Positions 50,224 to 60,215 are shown, counted from the stretch's first letter. The stretch is 64,000 nucleotides of DNA from Clostridium fessum (GCF_003024715.1 NZ_PYLO01000004.1:62001-126000), one strand, 5' to 3'. Notes: a model not told the origin generated them from the sequence alone. A program made the numbers and translations.

Positions 50224-52035
50224 ATGAGAGAAAAATTAAAGACACTCCCTCTGGTGCAGCTTCGGGAAATGGCGAAGGCACAGGGGTTAAAGGGGATCAG
50301 CACCCTGAAAAAGGCGGAGATCATAGACAGGCTGTGCGAACTTGAGAAGCCGGCGGAAGGGGGACAGAAAGAAGAAACGCCCCAGGCTTCTGTCAGTGAG
50401 CATCCGGCCGGATCGGCGGAACCGGCAGAGAGAACGGAAATGCACGTGCAGCCGCGCAGAACGGATGCAGGGCAGAATACATCGGCACAGACGTATTCGC
50501 AGCCGCGGAGATCTGCCAACGGAGAACGGGCTGCGGGAGGGCAGAATTCCAGCTATGAGCGCCGCAGCGAAGGCGGATACCGCCGGAATGAATACGGCTC
50601 CTATACACGCCGTGAGAATAATAATACCCGTTATCAGGATAACCGCAGACGCGAGTACACGCAGCGAGAGGGGTATCAGAGAAATTCCTATGTGCCGCGT
50701 AACAATTACAATGAAGCGATGAGCACAAGAACCGAGTATAGCCAGCCGGAACATACCGCACCGGCACCGCAGATGGCAGACGTAGCCTCCGAGTACAGTC
50801 AGCCGGAACGTACCGCGCCGGTGCAGCAGATGGAAAGCACCCGTACCGAGGTGGAAAATGCACGCATGGAGGATCTGAAAAATGAATTTCAGGAGCTGGA
50901 CAGCGGCATCGAGGCGAACGGAATCCTGGAGGTTATGCCGGATGGATTTGGATTTATCCGTTGTGAAAACTTCCTGCCGGGTGAAAATGACGTCTATGTG
51001 GCGCCGTCCCAGATCCGTCGTTTTAATCTGAAAACTGGTGATATCGTGCGCGGAAGCCGTCGTGTAAAGTCGGCGACGGAGAAATTTGCCGCATTATTAT
51101 ATATTAATTCGGTCAATGGATACCCGACCAGCGTGGTGGAAAAACGCCCGAATTTTGAAAATCTGACGCCAATTTTCCCAAATGAACGTCTGCACCTGGA
51201 ATATCCGGGGGTTAAGACTTCCATGGCGATGCGCGTGATGGATCTGCTGTCCCCGATCGGAAAAGGACAGCGAGGCATGATCGTATCCCCGCCAAAAGCC
51301 GGAAAGACCACCCTGTTAAAGCAGGTGGCGACGACCATCACAAAGAACCATCCAGAAATGCACCTGATCATCCTTCTGATCGATGAGCGTCCGGAGGAGG
51401 TGACAGATATCCGTGAGACGGTAACGGGAGAAAATGTCGAGGTCATCTATTCGACGTTTGACGAGCTGCCGGAGCGTCATAAACGTGTGTCGGAGATGGT
51501 AGTAGAACGGGCGAAGCGCCTTGTCGAGCACGGAAGGGACGTTATGATTCTTTTAGACAGTATCACCCGTCTGGCGAGGGCTTACAACCTAGTGGTTCCG
51601 CCGAGTGGACGAACTCTTTCAGGTGGTTTAGATCCGGCAGCGCTGCATATGCCGAAGCGCTTCTTCGGTGCGGCGAGAAATATACGCGAGGGCGGCAGCC
51701 TGACGATTCTGGCGACCGCGCTGATTGAGACGGGCAGCCGTATGGACGATGTTATTTACGAGGAATTTAAGGGAACCGGCAACATGGAGCTGGTGCTTGA
51801 CCGCAAACTTTCCGAGAAGCGTATCTTCCCGGCGCTCGATATCCTGCGTTCTGGTACGCGAAGAGATGATCTGCTTCTTTCGTCCGCCGAGGCGGAAGCG
51901 GTCGATATCGTCCACAAGGCGACCAACACGCAGAAACCGGAGGATACTGTTGAGCGGATCCTGGATCTGTTTGCCAAGACGAAGAACAATACGGAATTTG
52001 TGGAGATCACGCGGAAAAAGGGGTCATTTTACTAA
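50224..52035 (+). CDS. rho: Transcription termination factor Rho with long disordered insert
   Basis: 603 residues from ATG 50224 (AAGGAG upstream). Order: Rho-N SAP-like helix pair (1-45), a long low-complexity region about 45-225 rich in Arg, Asn, Gln, Glu, Tyr and Ser with repeated 'SQPE.TAP' units, then the RNA-binding cold-shock domain ('[14 protein letters not shown]', from about 232) and the hexameric ATPase with Walker A '[13 protein letters not shown]' (about 355) and '[16 protein letters not shown]'. Rho ends transcripts by translocating along RNA. Inserts of this type occur in Clostridia and Bacteroidetes and can promote assembly into condensates. Confidence 0.95.
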   Translation: MREKLKTLPLVQLREMAKAQGLKGISTLKKAEIIDRLCELEKPAEGGQKEETPQASVSEHPAGSAEPAERTEMHVQPRRTDAGQNTSAQTYSQPRRSANGERAAGGQNSSYERRSEGGYRRNEYGSYTRRENNNTRYQDNRRREYTQREGYQRNSYVPRNNYNEAMSTRTEYSQPEHTAPAPQMADVASEYSQPERTAPVQQMESTRTEVENARMEDLKNEFQELDSGIEANGILEVMPDGFGFIRCENFLPGENDVYVAPSQIRRFNLKTGDIVRGSRRVKSATEKFAALLYINSVNGYPTSVVEKRPNFENLTPIFPNERLHLEYPGVKTSMAMRVMDLLSPIGKGQRGMIVSPPKAGKTTLLKQVATTITKNHPEMHLIILLIDERPEEVTDIRETVTGENVEVIYSTFDELPERHKRVSEMVVERAKRLVEHGRDVMILLDSITRLARAYNLVVPPSGRTLSGGLDPAALHMPKRFFGAARNIREGGSLTILATALIETGSRMDDVIYEEFKGTGNMELVLDRKLSEKRIFPALDILRSGTRRDDLLLSSAEAEAVDIVHKATNTQKPEDTVERILDLFAKTKNNTEFVEITRKKGSFY

Positions 52036-52135
52036 AAATCATGTTTCACCAATAGCGCATCTGTGAGGACTTTCTTCCAGGCAGGAAAACAGGACTGTAA
52101 GAAGAAAAATAGTATTGAAAAATAGATAAAATTGC

Positions 52136-52164
52136 TTGCTAAAAAGTACACACCATGATATAAT
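52136..52164 (+). promoter_or_regulatory. Promoter of rpmE
   Basis: TTGCTA (52136-52141), 17-base spacer, TATAAT (52159-52164). Confidence 0.65.
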
Positions 52165-52171
52165 TATAAGG

Positions 52172-52351
52172 CTGTATTAACAGACGGTAGTTCTGACATC
52201 TGCGTGAGTCGTCCTTACGAGTGGAAGGAACGCTTAAATGATGGAATAGCGTGCCTGGATGTGCGGAGCTTTATATAGAGCCGTTTTAAGACGGCTTGCA
52301 ATTAAAAAAGCGGTCGGAAATCGCAATGAAAAATTCAGAGAGGTGAAAGAA
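52172..52351 (+). ncRNA. Structured leader of rpmE (candidate L31 leader)
   Basis: An untranslated leader of about 180 bases with several hairpins, including AGCCGT-TTTAAG-ACGGCT (52279-52296). Ribosomal protein L31 leaders that let L31 control its own synthesis are described in Firmicutes. This one is assigned by position and structure only. Confidence 0.4.
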
Positions 52352-52561
52352 ATGAGAGAAGGAATCCATCCAGCCTATTATCAGGCAAAAGTAGTTTGCA
52401 ACTGTGGTAACGAGTTCGTAACTGGTTCTACCAAGAAAGACATCCACGTAGAGGTTTGCTCCAAGTGTCATTCATTCTACACAGGCCAGCAGAAAGCAGC
52501 CGCTGCCCGCGGACGTATCGATAAGTTCAACCGCAAGTACGGCATCAACGCAGGCAAATAA
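52352..52561 (+). CDS. rpmE: 50S ribosomal protein bL31, zinc-binding type
   Basis: 69 residues from ATG 52352 after GAGAGGTGA. '[32 protein letters not shown]' carries the Cys set of the zinc form. Position after rho is standard in Firmicutes. Its own promoter, a long leader and a terminator make it a single-gene unit. Confidence 0.96.
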   Translation: MREGIHPAYYQAKVVCNCGNEFVTGSTKKDIHVEVCSKCHSFYTGQQKAAAARGRIDKFNRKYGINAGK

Positions 52562-52574
52562 GTTTGAACCATGT

Positions 52575-52618
52575 AAAGGTTGGGTTTTAGTGGCGACATT
52601 AAACTCAACCTTTTTGTT
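52575..52618 (+). terminator. Terminator after rpmE
   Basis: AAAGGTTGGGTTT (52575-52587) pairs with AAACTCAACCTTT (52601-52613) with one mismatch, then TTTTTG-type T-rich sequence. Confidence 0.85.
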
Positions 52619-52647
52619 TTCTTCTTTTTTTATTTTGAAAGGACAGC

Positions 52648-53604
52648 ATGAAGTATTCAGGAATTGGCGGTCAGGCGGTAATTGAAGGCATCATGATGAT
52701 GAAAGGCGAGGACTATGCAGTGGCAGTCCGCCGGCCTGACAAAGAGATAGAAGTAAAAAAAGACACATACCAGAGTATCACGAAAAAAGCGAAGATTTTA
52801 CAGCTTCCGTTTGTACGCGGCGTGTTCCGGTTTGCAGATTCGATGATCATCGGTATGCGGAGTCTGACGTATTCCGCCAGCTTTTTTGAAGATGACGAGG
52901 ATGCAGAGCCGGGAAAATTCGAACAGTTTTTAGACCGCGTGTTCGGCGAGAAGCTGGAGAGTGCGATCATGGCAGCTGTTCTGGTAATTTCGTTTATCCT
53001 GGCAATTGGTATTTTTATGCTCCTGCCGCTGGGGATTGCGAACCTGTTTAAGGGAGTTATCACATCGGATCATCTGATGGCAGTGTTGGAAGGTGTGATC
53101 CGGATCGCGATTTTTATTATCTATATTAAACTCGTTTCGCGGATGGAGGACATCCGGCGGACATTTATGTACCACGGGGCGGAGCACAAGTGCATCAACT
53201 GTGTGGAACACGGACATCCGCTGACGGTAAAATATGTGCGCGAGAGCTCGAAAGAGCACAAGCGCTGTGGTACCAGTTTCATATTGATTGTCATGGTGAT
53301 CAGTATTCTGATGTTTATGGTGATCCGGGTCGATACGATCTGGATGCGGATTCTGAGCCGTATTATTCTGGTTCCGGTCATTGCAGGTATATCATATGAG
53401 GTATTGCAGTGCGCCGGACGGAGCAATTCGAAGTTTATGGATCTGGTGAGCCGTCCGGGTATGTGGATGCAGGGTCTGACGACGAAGGAGCCGGATGACT
53501 CGATGATTGAGGTGGCGATCGCGGCGACCGAGGCAGTTTTTGACTGGAGAGAATACCTGACGGAGAATTTCCCAGGCTGGGAAAAGCAGCTGGAAGAGTC
53601 ATAA
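52648..53604 (+). CDS. DUF1385 membrane protein (YqhQ-like)
   Basis: 318 residues. N-terminus 'SGIGGQAVIEGIMMMKGEDYAVAVRRPD' is the DUF1385 signature; several membrane helices follow (about 110-170 and 215-250) around a conserved 'TFMYHGAEHKCINCVEHG' segment with His/Glu/Cys. The usual neighbour of rpmE and prmC-prfA in Clostridia. Molecular function unknown; the conserved Cys/His cluster could bind metal. Confidence 0.9.
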   Translation: MKYSGIGGQAVIEGIMMMKGEDYAVAVRRPDKEIEVKKDTYQSITKKAKILQLPFVRGVFRFADSMIIGMRSLTYSASFFEDDEDAEPGKFEQFLDRVFGEKLESAIMAAVLVISFILAIGIFMLLPLGIANLFKGVITSDHLMAVLEGVIRIAIFIIYIKLVSRMEDIRRTFMYHGAEHKCINCVEHGHPLTVKYVRESSKEHKRCGTSFILIVMVISILMFMVIRVDTIWMRILSRIILVPVIAGISYEVLQCAGRSNSKFMDLVSRPGMWMQGLTTKEPDDSMIEVAIAATEAVFDWREYLTENFPGWEKQLEES

Positions 53605-53636
53605 ATAGAACACGGTACGACAGAGGGGATGAGTCG

Positions 53637-54635
53637 ATGAGCGAGGAAAACGGAAGAACAGACCTGACCTGGAGAGAACTGTTGGATGAGGGCGGCGCGC
53701 GCTTAAGTGAGGCGGGTGTACCGGACGCAGGGACGGATGCCTGGTATCTGATGGAAGCGGCGTTCGGGATTGACCGGGTGCATTATTATCTGGATCAGAA
53801 CCGTCCGATCCATGCGGAACGCCTGGAAAAGGGCTATGGGCGCTATCAGGAAATGCTTCAGAAACGGGCAGAGCGCATTCCACTGCAGCAGATTCTGGGA
53901 ATGCAGGATTTTATGGGAATGACATTTTCTGTCGATGAAAATGTCCTGATTCCGCGCCAGGATACGGAGACGTTAGTTGAGCGGGTTCTTCGGGATTACC
54001 CGGAAAAGGATCTGAAACTTTTGGATATGTGTACCGGATCCGGCTGTATCGCGATCAGCCTTGCCGTGCTTGGCGGCTACCAGAACGTGACGGCGGTGGA
54101 TATTTCCGAGGCGGCGCTGCGCGTGGCAAAGAAAAATGCGAGACGTCTCTTTTTGATTCAGAAGGGAACTGCGCGGTCAGAATCGTTTCAGGTATCGGAG
54201 GATCCGTGGTGCATCCGCCTGAAAACGTGGCTGGCAAAGGGACCGCTCCTGCAGGCAGAGATCGAGGAACACAGCCTGACACTTTTGCAGAGCAATCTGT
54301 TTCAGGCGGTGGAGGCGGATGTCATGTACGATGTGATTGTGTCGAATCCGCCATATATCCCATCGGCGGTGATCGACGGTCTGGAACCGGAGGTACGCGA
54401 CCATGAGCCTCGGCTGGCGCTGGACGGCAGCGAGGACGGTCTGTATTTTTACCGGGTTCTGGCGCTGGAGTGCAGCAAACATCTGAACAAGGGCGGCTGC
54501 GTATATTTTGAGATAGGATATGACCAGGCGGAGGCGGTCAGCCGGATACTGACCATCGCCGGGTATCGGGAGATAGAAGTGATAAAGGATGAGCCGGGGC
54601 TTAACCGCGTGGTAAAGGCACGGTGGAACCGTTAG
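53637..54635 (+). CDS. prmC: Release factor glutamine methyltransferase
   Basis: 332 residues, ATG 53637 after AGAGGGGA. N-terminal helical domain, then a SAM-binding 'LLDMCTGSGCIAISLAV' and the catalytic NPPY in 'IVSNPPYIPSAVIDGLEPEVRDHEPRLALDG'. It methylates the GGQ Gln of RF1/RF2. About 45 residues longer than usual because of an insert at about 168-212 between the SAM-binding half and NPPY. prfA, its substrate gene, follows 18 bases later. Confidence 0.94.
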   Translation: MSEENGRTDLTWRELLDEGGARLSEAGVPDAGTDAWYLMEAAFGIDRVHYYLDQNRPIHAERLEKGYGRYQEMLQKRAERIPLQQILGMQDFMGMTFSVDENVLIPRQDTETLVERVLRDYPEKDLKLLDMCTGSGCIAISLAVLGGYQNVTAVDISEAALRVAKKNARRLFLIQKGTARSESFQVSEDPWCIRLKTWLAKGPLLQAEIEEHSLTLLQSNLFQAVEADVMYDVIVSNPPYIPSAVIDGLEPEVRDHEPRLALDGSEDGLYFYRVLALECSKHLNKGGCVYFEIGYDQAEAVSRILTIAGYREIEVIKDEPGLNRVVKARWNR

Positions 54636-54653
54636 ACGATAGAGGAGGATATC

Positions 54654-55730
54654 ATGTTTGACAGATTGGATGATTTGCTGATCCGTTATGAAGAGCTGAT
54701 GGAAGAGCTCGGCAGCCCGGAAGTGGCAAGCGATACAAATCGTTTCCGCAAGCTGATGAAGGAGCAGTCGGATCTGGCTCCGATTGTGGAGGCATATAAA
54801 GAGTATAAGAAGGCAAAACAGGACGTAGAGGACAGTCTGGCGCTTCTGGATGAGGAATCCGACGAGGAGATGCGCGAGATGGCGAAGGAAGAGTTAAATG
54901 CTGCGAAAAAGCGCATCGAAGATCTGGAGCAGGAATTAAAAATTCTGCTTCTTCCGAAGGATCCGAACGATGAAAAGAACGTTATCGTCGAGATCCGTGC
55001 AGGTGCAGGCGGCGATGAGGCGGCATTATTTGCGTCCGAACTGTACCGTATGTATGTGCGCTTTGCAGAGCGCAACCGCTGGAAAACTGAGCTTGTCAGC
55101 GTCAGTGAAAATGGAATCGGCGGCTTCAAGGAGGTCGTTTTCATGATTACCGGCCAGGGCGCTTACTCCAAGATGAAGTACGAGAGCGGTGTCCACCGCG
55201 TACAGCGTGTGCCGGAGACCGAGTCCGGCGGACGTATCCATACCTCGACCGCGACGGTTGCCGTGATGCCGGAGGCAGAGGATGTGGACGTTGTCATCGA
55301 TGATAAAGATATCCGTATTGACGTTATGCGTGCGTCCGGAAACGGTGGACAGTGTGTCAACACGACTGACTCCGCGGTACGTCTGACCCATATTCCGACC
55401 GGTATCGTGATCTACAGCCAGACTGAGAAATCGCAGTTACAGAACAAGGAAAAGGCGTTCCGTCTTCTGCGTTCCAAGCTATATGATCTGGAGCTGGAGA
55501 GACGCCAGAACGAGGAAGCGGCAGAACGCCGCAGCCAGATCGGTACCGGTGACCGTTCCGAGAAGATCCGTACCTATAACTTCCCGCAGGGACGTGTGAC
55601 CGAGCACCGCATCAAACTGACCTTGTATAAGATCGATTCGATCATGGACGGCGATCTGTATGAGATCATTGACAGCTTAATTGCAGCCGATCAGGCGGCG
55701 AAGCTGGCGAAGATGAATGAGGGCATCTAA
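54654..55730 (+). CDS. prfA: Peptide chain release factor 1 (RF1)
   Basis: 358 residues, ATG 54654 after GAGGAGG-like site. Codon-recognition region '[20 protein letters not shown]' and the GGQ motif in '[25 protein letters not shown]'. Reads UAA/UAG. Adjacent to prmC, which modifies it. Start and length are standard. Confidence 0.97.
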   Translation: MFDRLDDLLIRYEELMEELGSPEVASDTNRFRKLMKEQSDLAPIVEAYKEYKKAKQDVEDSLALLDEESDEEMREMAKEELNAAKKRIEDLEQELKILLLPKDPNDEKNVIVEIRAGAGGDEAALFASELYRMYVRFAERNRWKTELVSVSENGIGGFKEVVFMITGQGAYSKMKYESGVHRVQRVPETESGGRIHTSTATVAVMPEAEDVDVVIDDKDIRIDVMRASGNGGQCVNTTDSAVRLTHIPTGIVIYSQTEKSQLQNKEKAFRLLRSKLYDLELERRQNEEAAERRSQIGTGDRSEKIRTYNFPQGRVTEHRIKLTLYKIDSIMDGDLYEIIDSLIAADQAAKLAKMNEGI

Positions 55731-55761
55731 AGAATTAGAGAAAACGGAAAGGGGATCCTAT

Positions 55762-56250
55762 ATGGAAAGAAGAGATAAAGTCAATTATTATTTGGATCTG
55801 GCGGAAATGGTTTCGCAGCGGAGTACCTGTCTGCGAAAGCACTACGGGGCAGTGATTGTGAATAACGATGAGGTTATCTCGACCGGCTATGTGGGCGCCC
55901 CGCGCGGACGGAAAAATTGTTCCGATATCGGTCGCTGCATCCGCGAGGAGCTTCATGTGCCGCGCGGCGAGCGGTACGAGTTGTGCCGCAGTGTCCATGC
56001 CGAGGCCAATGCCCTGATCAGTGCCTCCAGAGAGCGCATGATCGGCGCGTCGCTGTATCTGACCGGTGTCGATGCGAGAACCGGCGGGTATGTGGAAAAA
56101 TCGAGCTGCTGTTCGATGTGCAAGCGCATGGTAATCAATGCCGGAATTGAACATGTCTATATCCGTGATACGAAAAATGAGTACCGAAAAGTCGATGTAG
56201 AAGATTGGATCCGCGAAGATGAATCGCTGGAAGGAAAATTTGGGTACTAA
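55762..56250 (+). CDS. dCMP/cytidine deaminase family protein
   Basis: 162 residues from ATG 55762 with AAAGGGGAT upstream. 'DLAEMVSQRSTCLRKHYGAVIVNNDEVISTGY' with the zinc-binding 'SVHAEANAL' and 'SSCCSMCKRMVINAG' (Cys-x-x-Cys). Resembles ComEB/dCMP deaminases, making dUMP for thymidylate synthesis. The family's usual extra zinc site is only partly visible. Its last 32 bases overlap the sortase gene start. Confidence 0.88.
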   Translation: MERRDKVNYYLDLAEMVSQRSTCLRKHYGAVIVNNDEVISTGYVGAPRGRKNCSDIGRCIREELHVPRGERYELCRSVHAEANALISASRERMIGASLYLTGVDARTGGYVEKSSCCSMCKRMVINAGIEHVYIRDTKNEYRKVDVEDWIREDESLEGKFGY

Positions 56251-56998
56251 GAAGCGCACAGGAGACGGCGCTGCCCGCTGGGCACGCCGCATCTTCTGTG
56301 CTTTTTTGATCGTGATTGGATGTCTGGTTCTGGCGGATGGTGTGGGGGATGCGGTTAGAAGGGCGGAAAACAGAGATTCCCAATCTGAAGGAAATGTAGA
56401 GCAGAATTTATCTGGAAAATCTGATTCAGATGCGTCAGAGCCGATATGGCAGCCAGATTTCGCAGTCTTAAAATGCCAGAATGCCGACGTCATCGCCTGG
56501 ATTCGCATTCCCGGTACTCACATCGACGAACCGATTGTCCAGACAAGCGACAATGAATCGTACCGCAGCATCGGGCTGGATGGAAAACCAGATCCAGCCG
56601 GGACCGTCTTTCTGGACTGCGAGAGTGCACCGGATGCGTCGGATTTTCATTCGATCTTTTACGGGCATCATATGAAGGACGGAAGCCGGTTTTCCGAGCT
56701 GGTCCGCCTGAAAGACGAAGATTTCTTCCAGAAGCATCGGACGGCTTACCTCTATTTCCCAGATGGGAAAAGGCGGACACTCCGTCTGATTGCAGCGCTC
56801 ACTGCGGGCAGTCAGGGGGAACGGCGTAGGACGGAATTTGCGGATCGGTCGGAGATGCATCCTTATATAGAAGAAATGACGGAGGGATGCCGGTTTCGCG
56901 AACTGCCAGACGAGGAGGTTTCCCACTTGTATTCCTTTGTGACGTGCAGTTATGAATTTGCGGATGCGCGGACGATTGTGTATGCAGTGGATGAGTGA
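56219..56998 (+). CDS. srtB: Class B sortase
   Basis: 259 residues. A single membrane helix (about 24-42) precedes the extracellular catalytic domain: His in 'HSIFYGHHMKDGSRF', Cys in 'YSFVTCSYEF' and Arg in 'ADARTIVYAVDE'. 'VIAWIRIPGTHIDEPIVQTSDNESY' is typical of class B. It would anchor a surface protein to peptidoglycan, but no sorting-signal protein is nearby. The start overlaps the deaminase gene by 32 bases and has a weak ribosome binding site. Confidence 0.9.
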   Translation: MNRWKENLGTKKRTGDGAARWARRIFCAFLIVIGCLVLADGVGDAVRRAENRDSQSEGNVEQNLSGKSDSDASEPIWQPDFAVLKCQNADVIAWIRIPGTHIDEPIVQTSDNESYRSIGLDGKPDPAGTVFLDCESAPDASDFHSIFYGHHMKDGSRFSELVRLKDEDFFQKHRTAYLYFPDGKRRTLRLIAALTAGSQGERRRTEFADRSEMHPYIEEMTEGCRFRELPDEEVSHLYSFVTCSYEFADARTIVYAVDE

Positions 56999-57014
56999 TG
57001 CTTATGGATTGTAC

Positions 57015-57147
57015 GTTACTGTTCACGTATACGTGCCCAGTAACGGAATTTGCCGTGGCTCCGCATTTAAATACGGCAAATTCCTGCTGCCACCACGTTT
57101 TCTTACGGCACTTTCGGTTCCAAAAGTGCCTACCCGTGAACAGTTAC
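57015..57147 (-). mobile_element. 133-bp MITE-like element, subfamily A, copy 3
   Basis: GTTACTGTTCACG...CGTGAACAGTTAC. Flanked exactly by GATTGTAC on both sides (57007-57014 and 57148-57155), a clean 8-bp target duplication. Internal perfect 12-bp stem GGAATTTGCCGT/ACGGCAAATTCC and second stem GGCACTTT/AAAGTGCC. Orientation is opposite to the pair at 19327-19600. It lies between srtB and rfbA. Confidence 0.9.
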
Positions 57148-57186
57148 GATTGTACAATGCAAGAAAGAAGTGCAAAGCAAATAAAT

Positions 57187-57215
57187 TTGCAAGCAGCAGG
57201 CAAATGTGGTATATT
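57187..57215 (+). promoter_or_regulatory. Promoter of the rfbA operon
   Basis: TTGCAA (57187-57192), 17-base spacer, TATATT (57210-57215), just downstream of the mobile element. Confidence 0.6.
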
Positions 57216-57286
57216 ACTTATAGTGATGAGATCTGCCTTTTTTTAGAAAAGAGGCGTGAAAATAAAACATATGAGGAGAACAAGAT

Positions 57287-58180
57287 ATGAAGGGTATCGT
57301 TTTAGCAGGCGGTTCAGGCACACGCCTTTACCCGCTGACACGCGTAACTTCCAAACAGCTGCTTCCGATTTATGACAAACCGATGATTTACTATCCGATC
57401 TCCGTTCTGATGAACGCGGGAATCCGGGATATTCTGATTATTTCGACACCGGATGACACACCGCGTTTTAAGGAATTGTTGGGCGATGGACATCAGTTTG
57501 GTTTACATTTAAGCTATGCCGTGCAGCCAAGTCCGGATGGACTGGCGCAGGCATTTATCATCGGCGAGGAGTTCATCGGGGATGATTCCGTAGCGATGAT
57601 TCTGGGCGACAATATTTTCCAGGGTCAGGGACTTGTGAAACGCCTGCGTGCTGCCTCTGCCAAGAAAGAGGGCGCGACTGTATTCGGCTACTATGTCGAT
57701 GATCCGGAGCGCTTCGGTATCGTAGAATTTGACGACCAGGGCAAGGCGATCTCCATCGAGGAGAAGCCGGAGAAACCGAAGTCCAATTACTGTGTAACGG
57801 GTCTGTATTTCTATGACAACCGGGTAGTAGAGTATGCGAAACAGTTAAAACCGTCTTCCAGAGGCGAGCTTGAGATCACCGATTTGAACCGCATCTATCT
57901 GGAAAATGGCGATCTGGATGTCATTCTTCTGGGACAGGGCTTTACCTGGCTCGATACCGGTACACATGAGTCCTTAGTTGAGGCAACCAATTTCGTTAAG
58001 ACAGTAGAGACCCACCAGCACCGCAAGATCGCGTGCCTGGAGGAGATTGCGTACTTAAACGGCTGGATCAGCAAGGAAGAAGTGCTGGAGGCATACGAGG
58101 TATACAAGAAAAACCAGTATGGCAAATATCTGAAAGACGTACTGGATGGGAAATATGTTGATAAAATACATCAGAATTAA
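57287..58180 (+). CDS. rfbA: Glucose-1-phosphate thymidylyltransferase
   Basis: 297 residues. '[37 protein letters not shown]' is the RmlA nucleotide-binding start; '[19 protein letters not shown]' and '[21 protein letters not shown]' follow. It makes dTDP-glucose. First of three adjacent dTDP-sugar genes (A, B, D) with gaps of under 20 bases. Complete and of normal length. Confidence 0.96.
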   Translation: MKGIVLAGGSGTRLYPLTRVTSKQLLPIYDKPMIYYPISVLMNAGIRDILIISTPDDTPRFKELLGDGHQFGLHLSYAVQPSPDGLAQAFIIGEEFIGDDSVAMILGDNIFQGQGLVKRLRAASAKKEGATVFGYYVDDPERFGIVEFDDQGKAISIEEKPEKPKSNYCVTGLYFYDNRVVEYAKQLKPSSRGELEITDLNRIYLENGDLDVILLGQGFTWLDTGTHESLVEATNFVKTVETHQHRKIACLEEIAYLNGWISKEEVLEAYEVYKKNQYGKYLKDVLDGKYVDKIHQN

Positions 58181-58194
58181 AAGGAGTTAAAACA

Positions 58195-59217
58195 ATGAAG
58201 ATTATCGTGACAGGCGGAGCCGGATTCATCGGCGGAAACTTCGTACACCATATGGTAAATAAATACCCGGAGTATCAGATCATCAATCTGGATCTTCTGA
58301 CCTATGCGGGCAACTTAGAGACACTGAAACCGGTTGAAAACAAACCAAATTACAAATTTGTACACGGCGATATCGCAGACCGCGACTTCGTGTTTAAACT
58401 CTTCGAGGAAGAAAAGCCGGACATCGTAGTAAACTTTGCAGCAGAGAGCCATGTAGACCGTTCCATCACGGATCCGGAGGCATTTGTCCGTACCAATGTC
58501 ATGGGAACGACCACCCTGCTGGATGCCTGCCGCACCTATGGAATTAAACGTTATCATCAGGTATCGACCGATGAGGTATACGGCGATCTGCCGTTAGACC
58601 GCCCGGATCTCTTCTTCACGGAGACAACCCCGCTTCATACCTCCAGCCCGTACTCTTCTTCCAAGGCGGGTGCGGATCTGTTTGTACTGGCATACCATAG
58701 AACCTACGGACTTCCAGTGACAGTATCCCGCTGCTCCAACAATTACGGTCCATATCATTTTCCGGAGAAGCTGATTCCGCTGATGATCAGCCGTGCGCTG
58801 GCAGACGAGGAACTTCCGGTATACGGCGACGGCGCGAACGTTCGCGACTGGCTGCACGTATCCGATCATTGTGAGGCGATCGATCTGATTCTCCACAAGG
58901 GACGCGTCGGTGAGATCTACAATATCGGCGGACACAATGAGAGAACCAACCTGGAGGTTGTCAAAACCATCCTGAAAGCGCTGGACAAGCCGGAAAGCCT
59001 GATCCGTTACGTCAAGGATCGTCCGGGCCATGACCGCCGTTATGCGATCGATCCGACCAAGATCGAGACGGAGCTTGGCTGGAAGCCGAAATACAATTTT
59101 GACACCGGCATTCGTCAGACGATCGACTGGTATCTGAACAATCAGGACTGGTGGAAACACATTTTAAGCGGTGAGTACAGCCAGTACTTCGAAAAAATGT
59201 ATGGAGATAGATTATAA
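58195..59217 (+). CDS. rfbB: dTDP-glucose 4,6-dehydratase
   Basis: 340 residues, ATG 58195 after AAAAGGAG. 'IIVTGGAGFIGGNFVHHMV' (NAD binding), 'VNFAAESHVDRSI', 'STDEVYGDLP', and the catalytic Tyr-Lys in 'SPYSSSKAGADLFV'. It converts dTDP-glucose to dTDP-4-keto-6-deoxyglucose. Its stop overlaps the rfbD start by one base (TAATG). Confidence 0.96.
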   Translation: MKIIVTGGAGFIGGNFVHHMVNKYPEYQIINLDLLTYAGNLETLKPVENKPNYKFVHGDIADRDFVFKLFEEEKPDIVVNFAAESHVDRSITDPEAFVRTNVMGTTTLLDACRTYGIKRYHQVSTDEVYGDLPLDRPDLFFTETTPLHTSSPYSSSKAGADLFVLAYHRTYGLPVTVSRCSNNYGPYHFPEKLIPLMISRALADEELPVYGDGANVRDWLHVSDHCEAIDLILHKGRVGEIYNIGGHNERTNLEVVKTILKALDKPESLIRYVKDRPGHDRRYAIDPTKIETELGWKPKYNFDTGIRQTIDWYLNNQDWWKHILSGEYSQYFEKMYGDRL

Positions 59218-60071
59218 TGAGAGTATTAGTGACAGGCGTCAAAGGCCAGCTTGGCTATGACGTGATGAATGAGCTGAAAAAACAGGGTCTTACTGGCATC
59301 GGCGTGGATGTCGATGAGATGGATATTACCGATGCAGAGGCATGCCGCCGCGTGATCACCGAGGCAAAGCCGGATGCAGTGATCCACTGCGCTGCATATA
59401 CTGCAGTAGACGCAGCGGAACAGAACATGGAACTCTGCCGTAAAGTCAATGCAGATGGAACGAGAAATATCGCTGAGGTCTGCAAAGGTCTGGACATCAA
59501 AATGATGTACATCAGCACCGATTATGTATTCAACGGTCAGGGCACCCGCCCGTGGGAGCCGGATGACCACCGGGAACCACTCAACGCCTACGGTCAGTCG
59601 AAGTATGAGGGCGAGCTGGCAGTCGAGGAGCTGGTAAAGAAGTTTTTCATCGTCCGTATCGCGTGGGTATTTGGCGTGAACGGCAAGAACTTCATCAAGA
59701 CGATGCTGCGCGTTGGCAAAGAGCGCGGGGCAGTCAGTGTTGTAGATGATCAGATTGGTTCCCCGACTTACACCTACGATCTGGCGCGTCTGCTGGTTGA
59801 TATGATTCAGAGCGACAAATATGGTCGTTACCATGCGACGAATGAGGGACTTTGCAGCTGGTATGAATTTGCAGTTGAGATCTTTAAGCAGGCGGGCATG
59901 GACGTCAAGGTGACGCCGGTCAGCACTGCCGAGTATACAGCTGCTTATCCGGGTCAGGCAAAACGCCCGATGAACAGCCGGATCAGCAAAGAAAAACTTT
60001 CGGACAACGGATTTGAGAGGCTTCCGTCCTGGCAGGATGCGGTAGGTCGCTATCTGAAAGAAATTCAGTAA
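59217..60071 (+). CDS. rfbD: dTDP-4-dehydrorhamnose reductase
   Basis: 284 residues, ATG 59217. 'MRVLVTGVKGQLGYDVMNEL', 'DAVIHCAAYTAVDAAEQN', 'ISTDYVFNGQGTRPW' and the Tyr-Lys pair in 'NAYGQSKYEGE'. Last step to dTDP-L-rhamnose. The 3,5-epimerase gene rfbC is missing from this otherwise normal A-B-D cluster. Either it is encoded elsewhere or the pathway makes a different sugar. Confidence 0.95.
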   Translation: MRVLVTGVKGQLGYDVMNELKKQGLTGIGVDVDEMDITDAEACRRVITEAKPDAVIHCAAYTAVDAAEQNMELCRKVNADGTRNIAEVCKGLDIKMMYISTDYVFNGQGTRPWEPDDHREPLNAYGQSKYEGELAVEELVKKFFIVRIAWVFGVNGKNFIKTMLRVGKERGAVSVVDDQIGSPTYTYDLARLLVDMIQSDKYGRYHATNEGLCSWYEFAVEIFKQAGMDVKVTPVSTAEYTAAYPGQAKRPMNSRISKEKLSDNGFERLPSWQDAVGRYLKEIQ

Positions 60072-60165
60072 AAAATGTGCAATCAGACATAGAAAGCAGC
60101 AGAGGCAGAAAGTGTGAAGTGCCGTTGGCTGCAGGATTTTCTTTAGGTTGGAATCAAAATCGTAG

Positions 60166-60215
60166 AAGGTCATGTATGTTAGTGGGGGATTTCCATAAAT
60201 GTACATGACCTTTGG
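60166..60215 (+). repeat. Inverted repeat between rfbD and glmM
   Basis: AAGGTCATGTA and its complement TACATGACCTT enclose about 28 bases. There is no T-tract after it. Possibly a processing hairpin or regulator site in the glmM leader. Confidence 0.5.
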
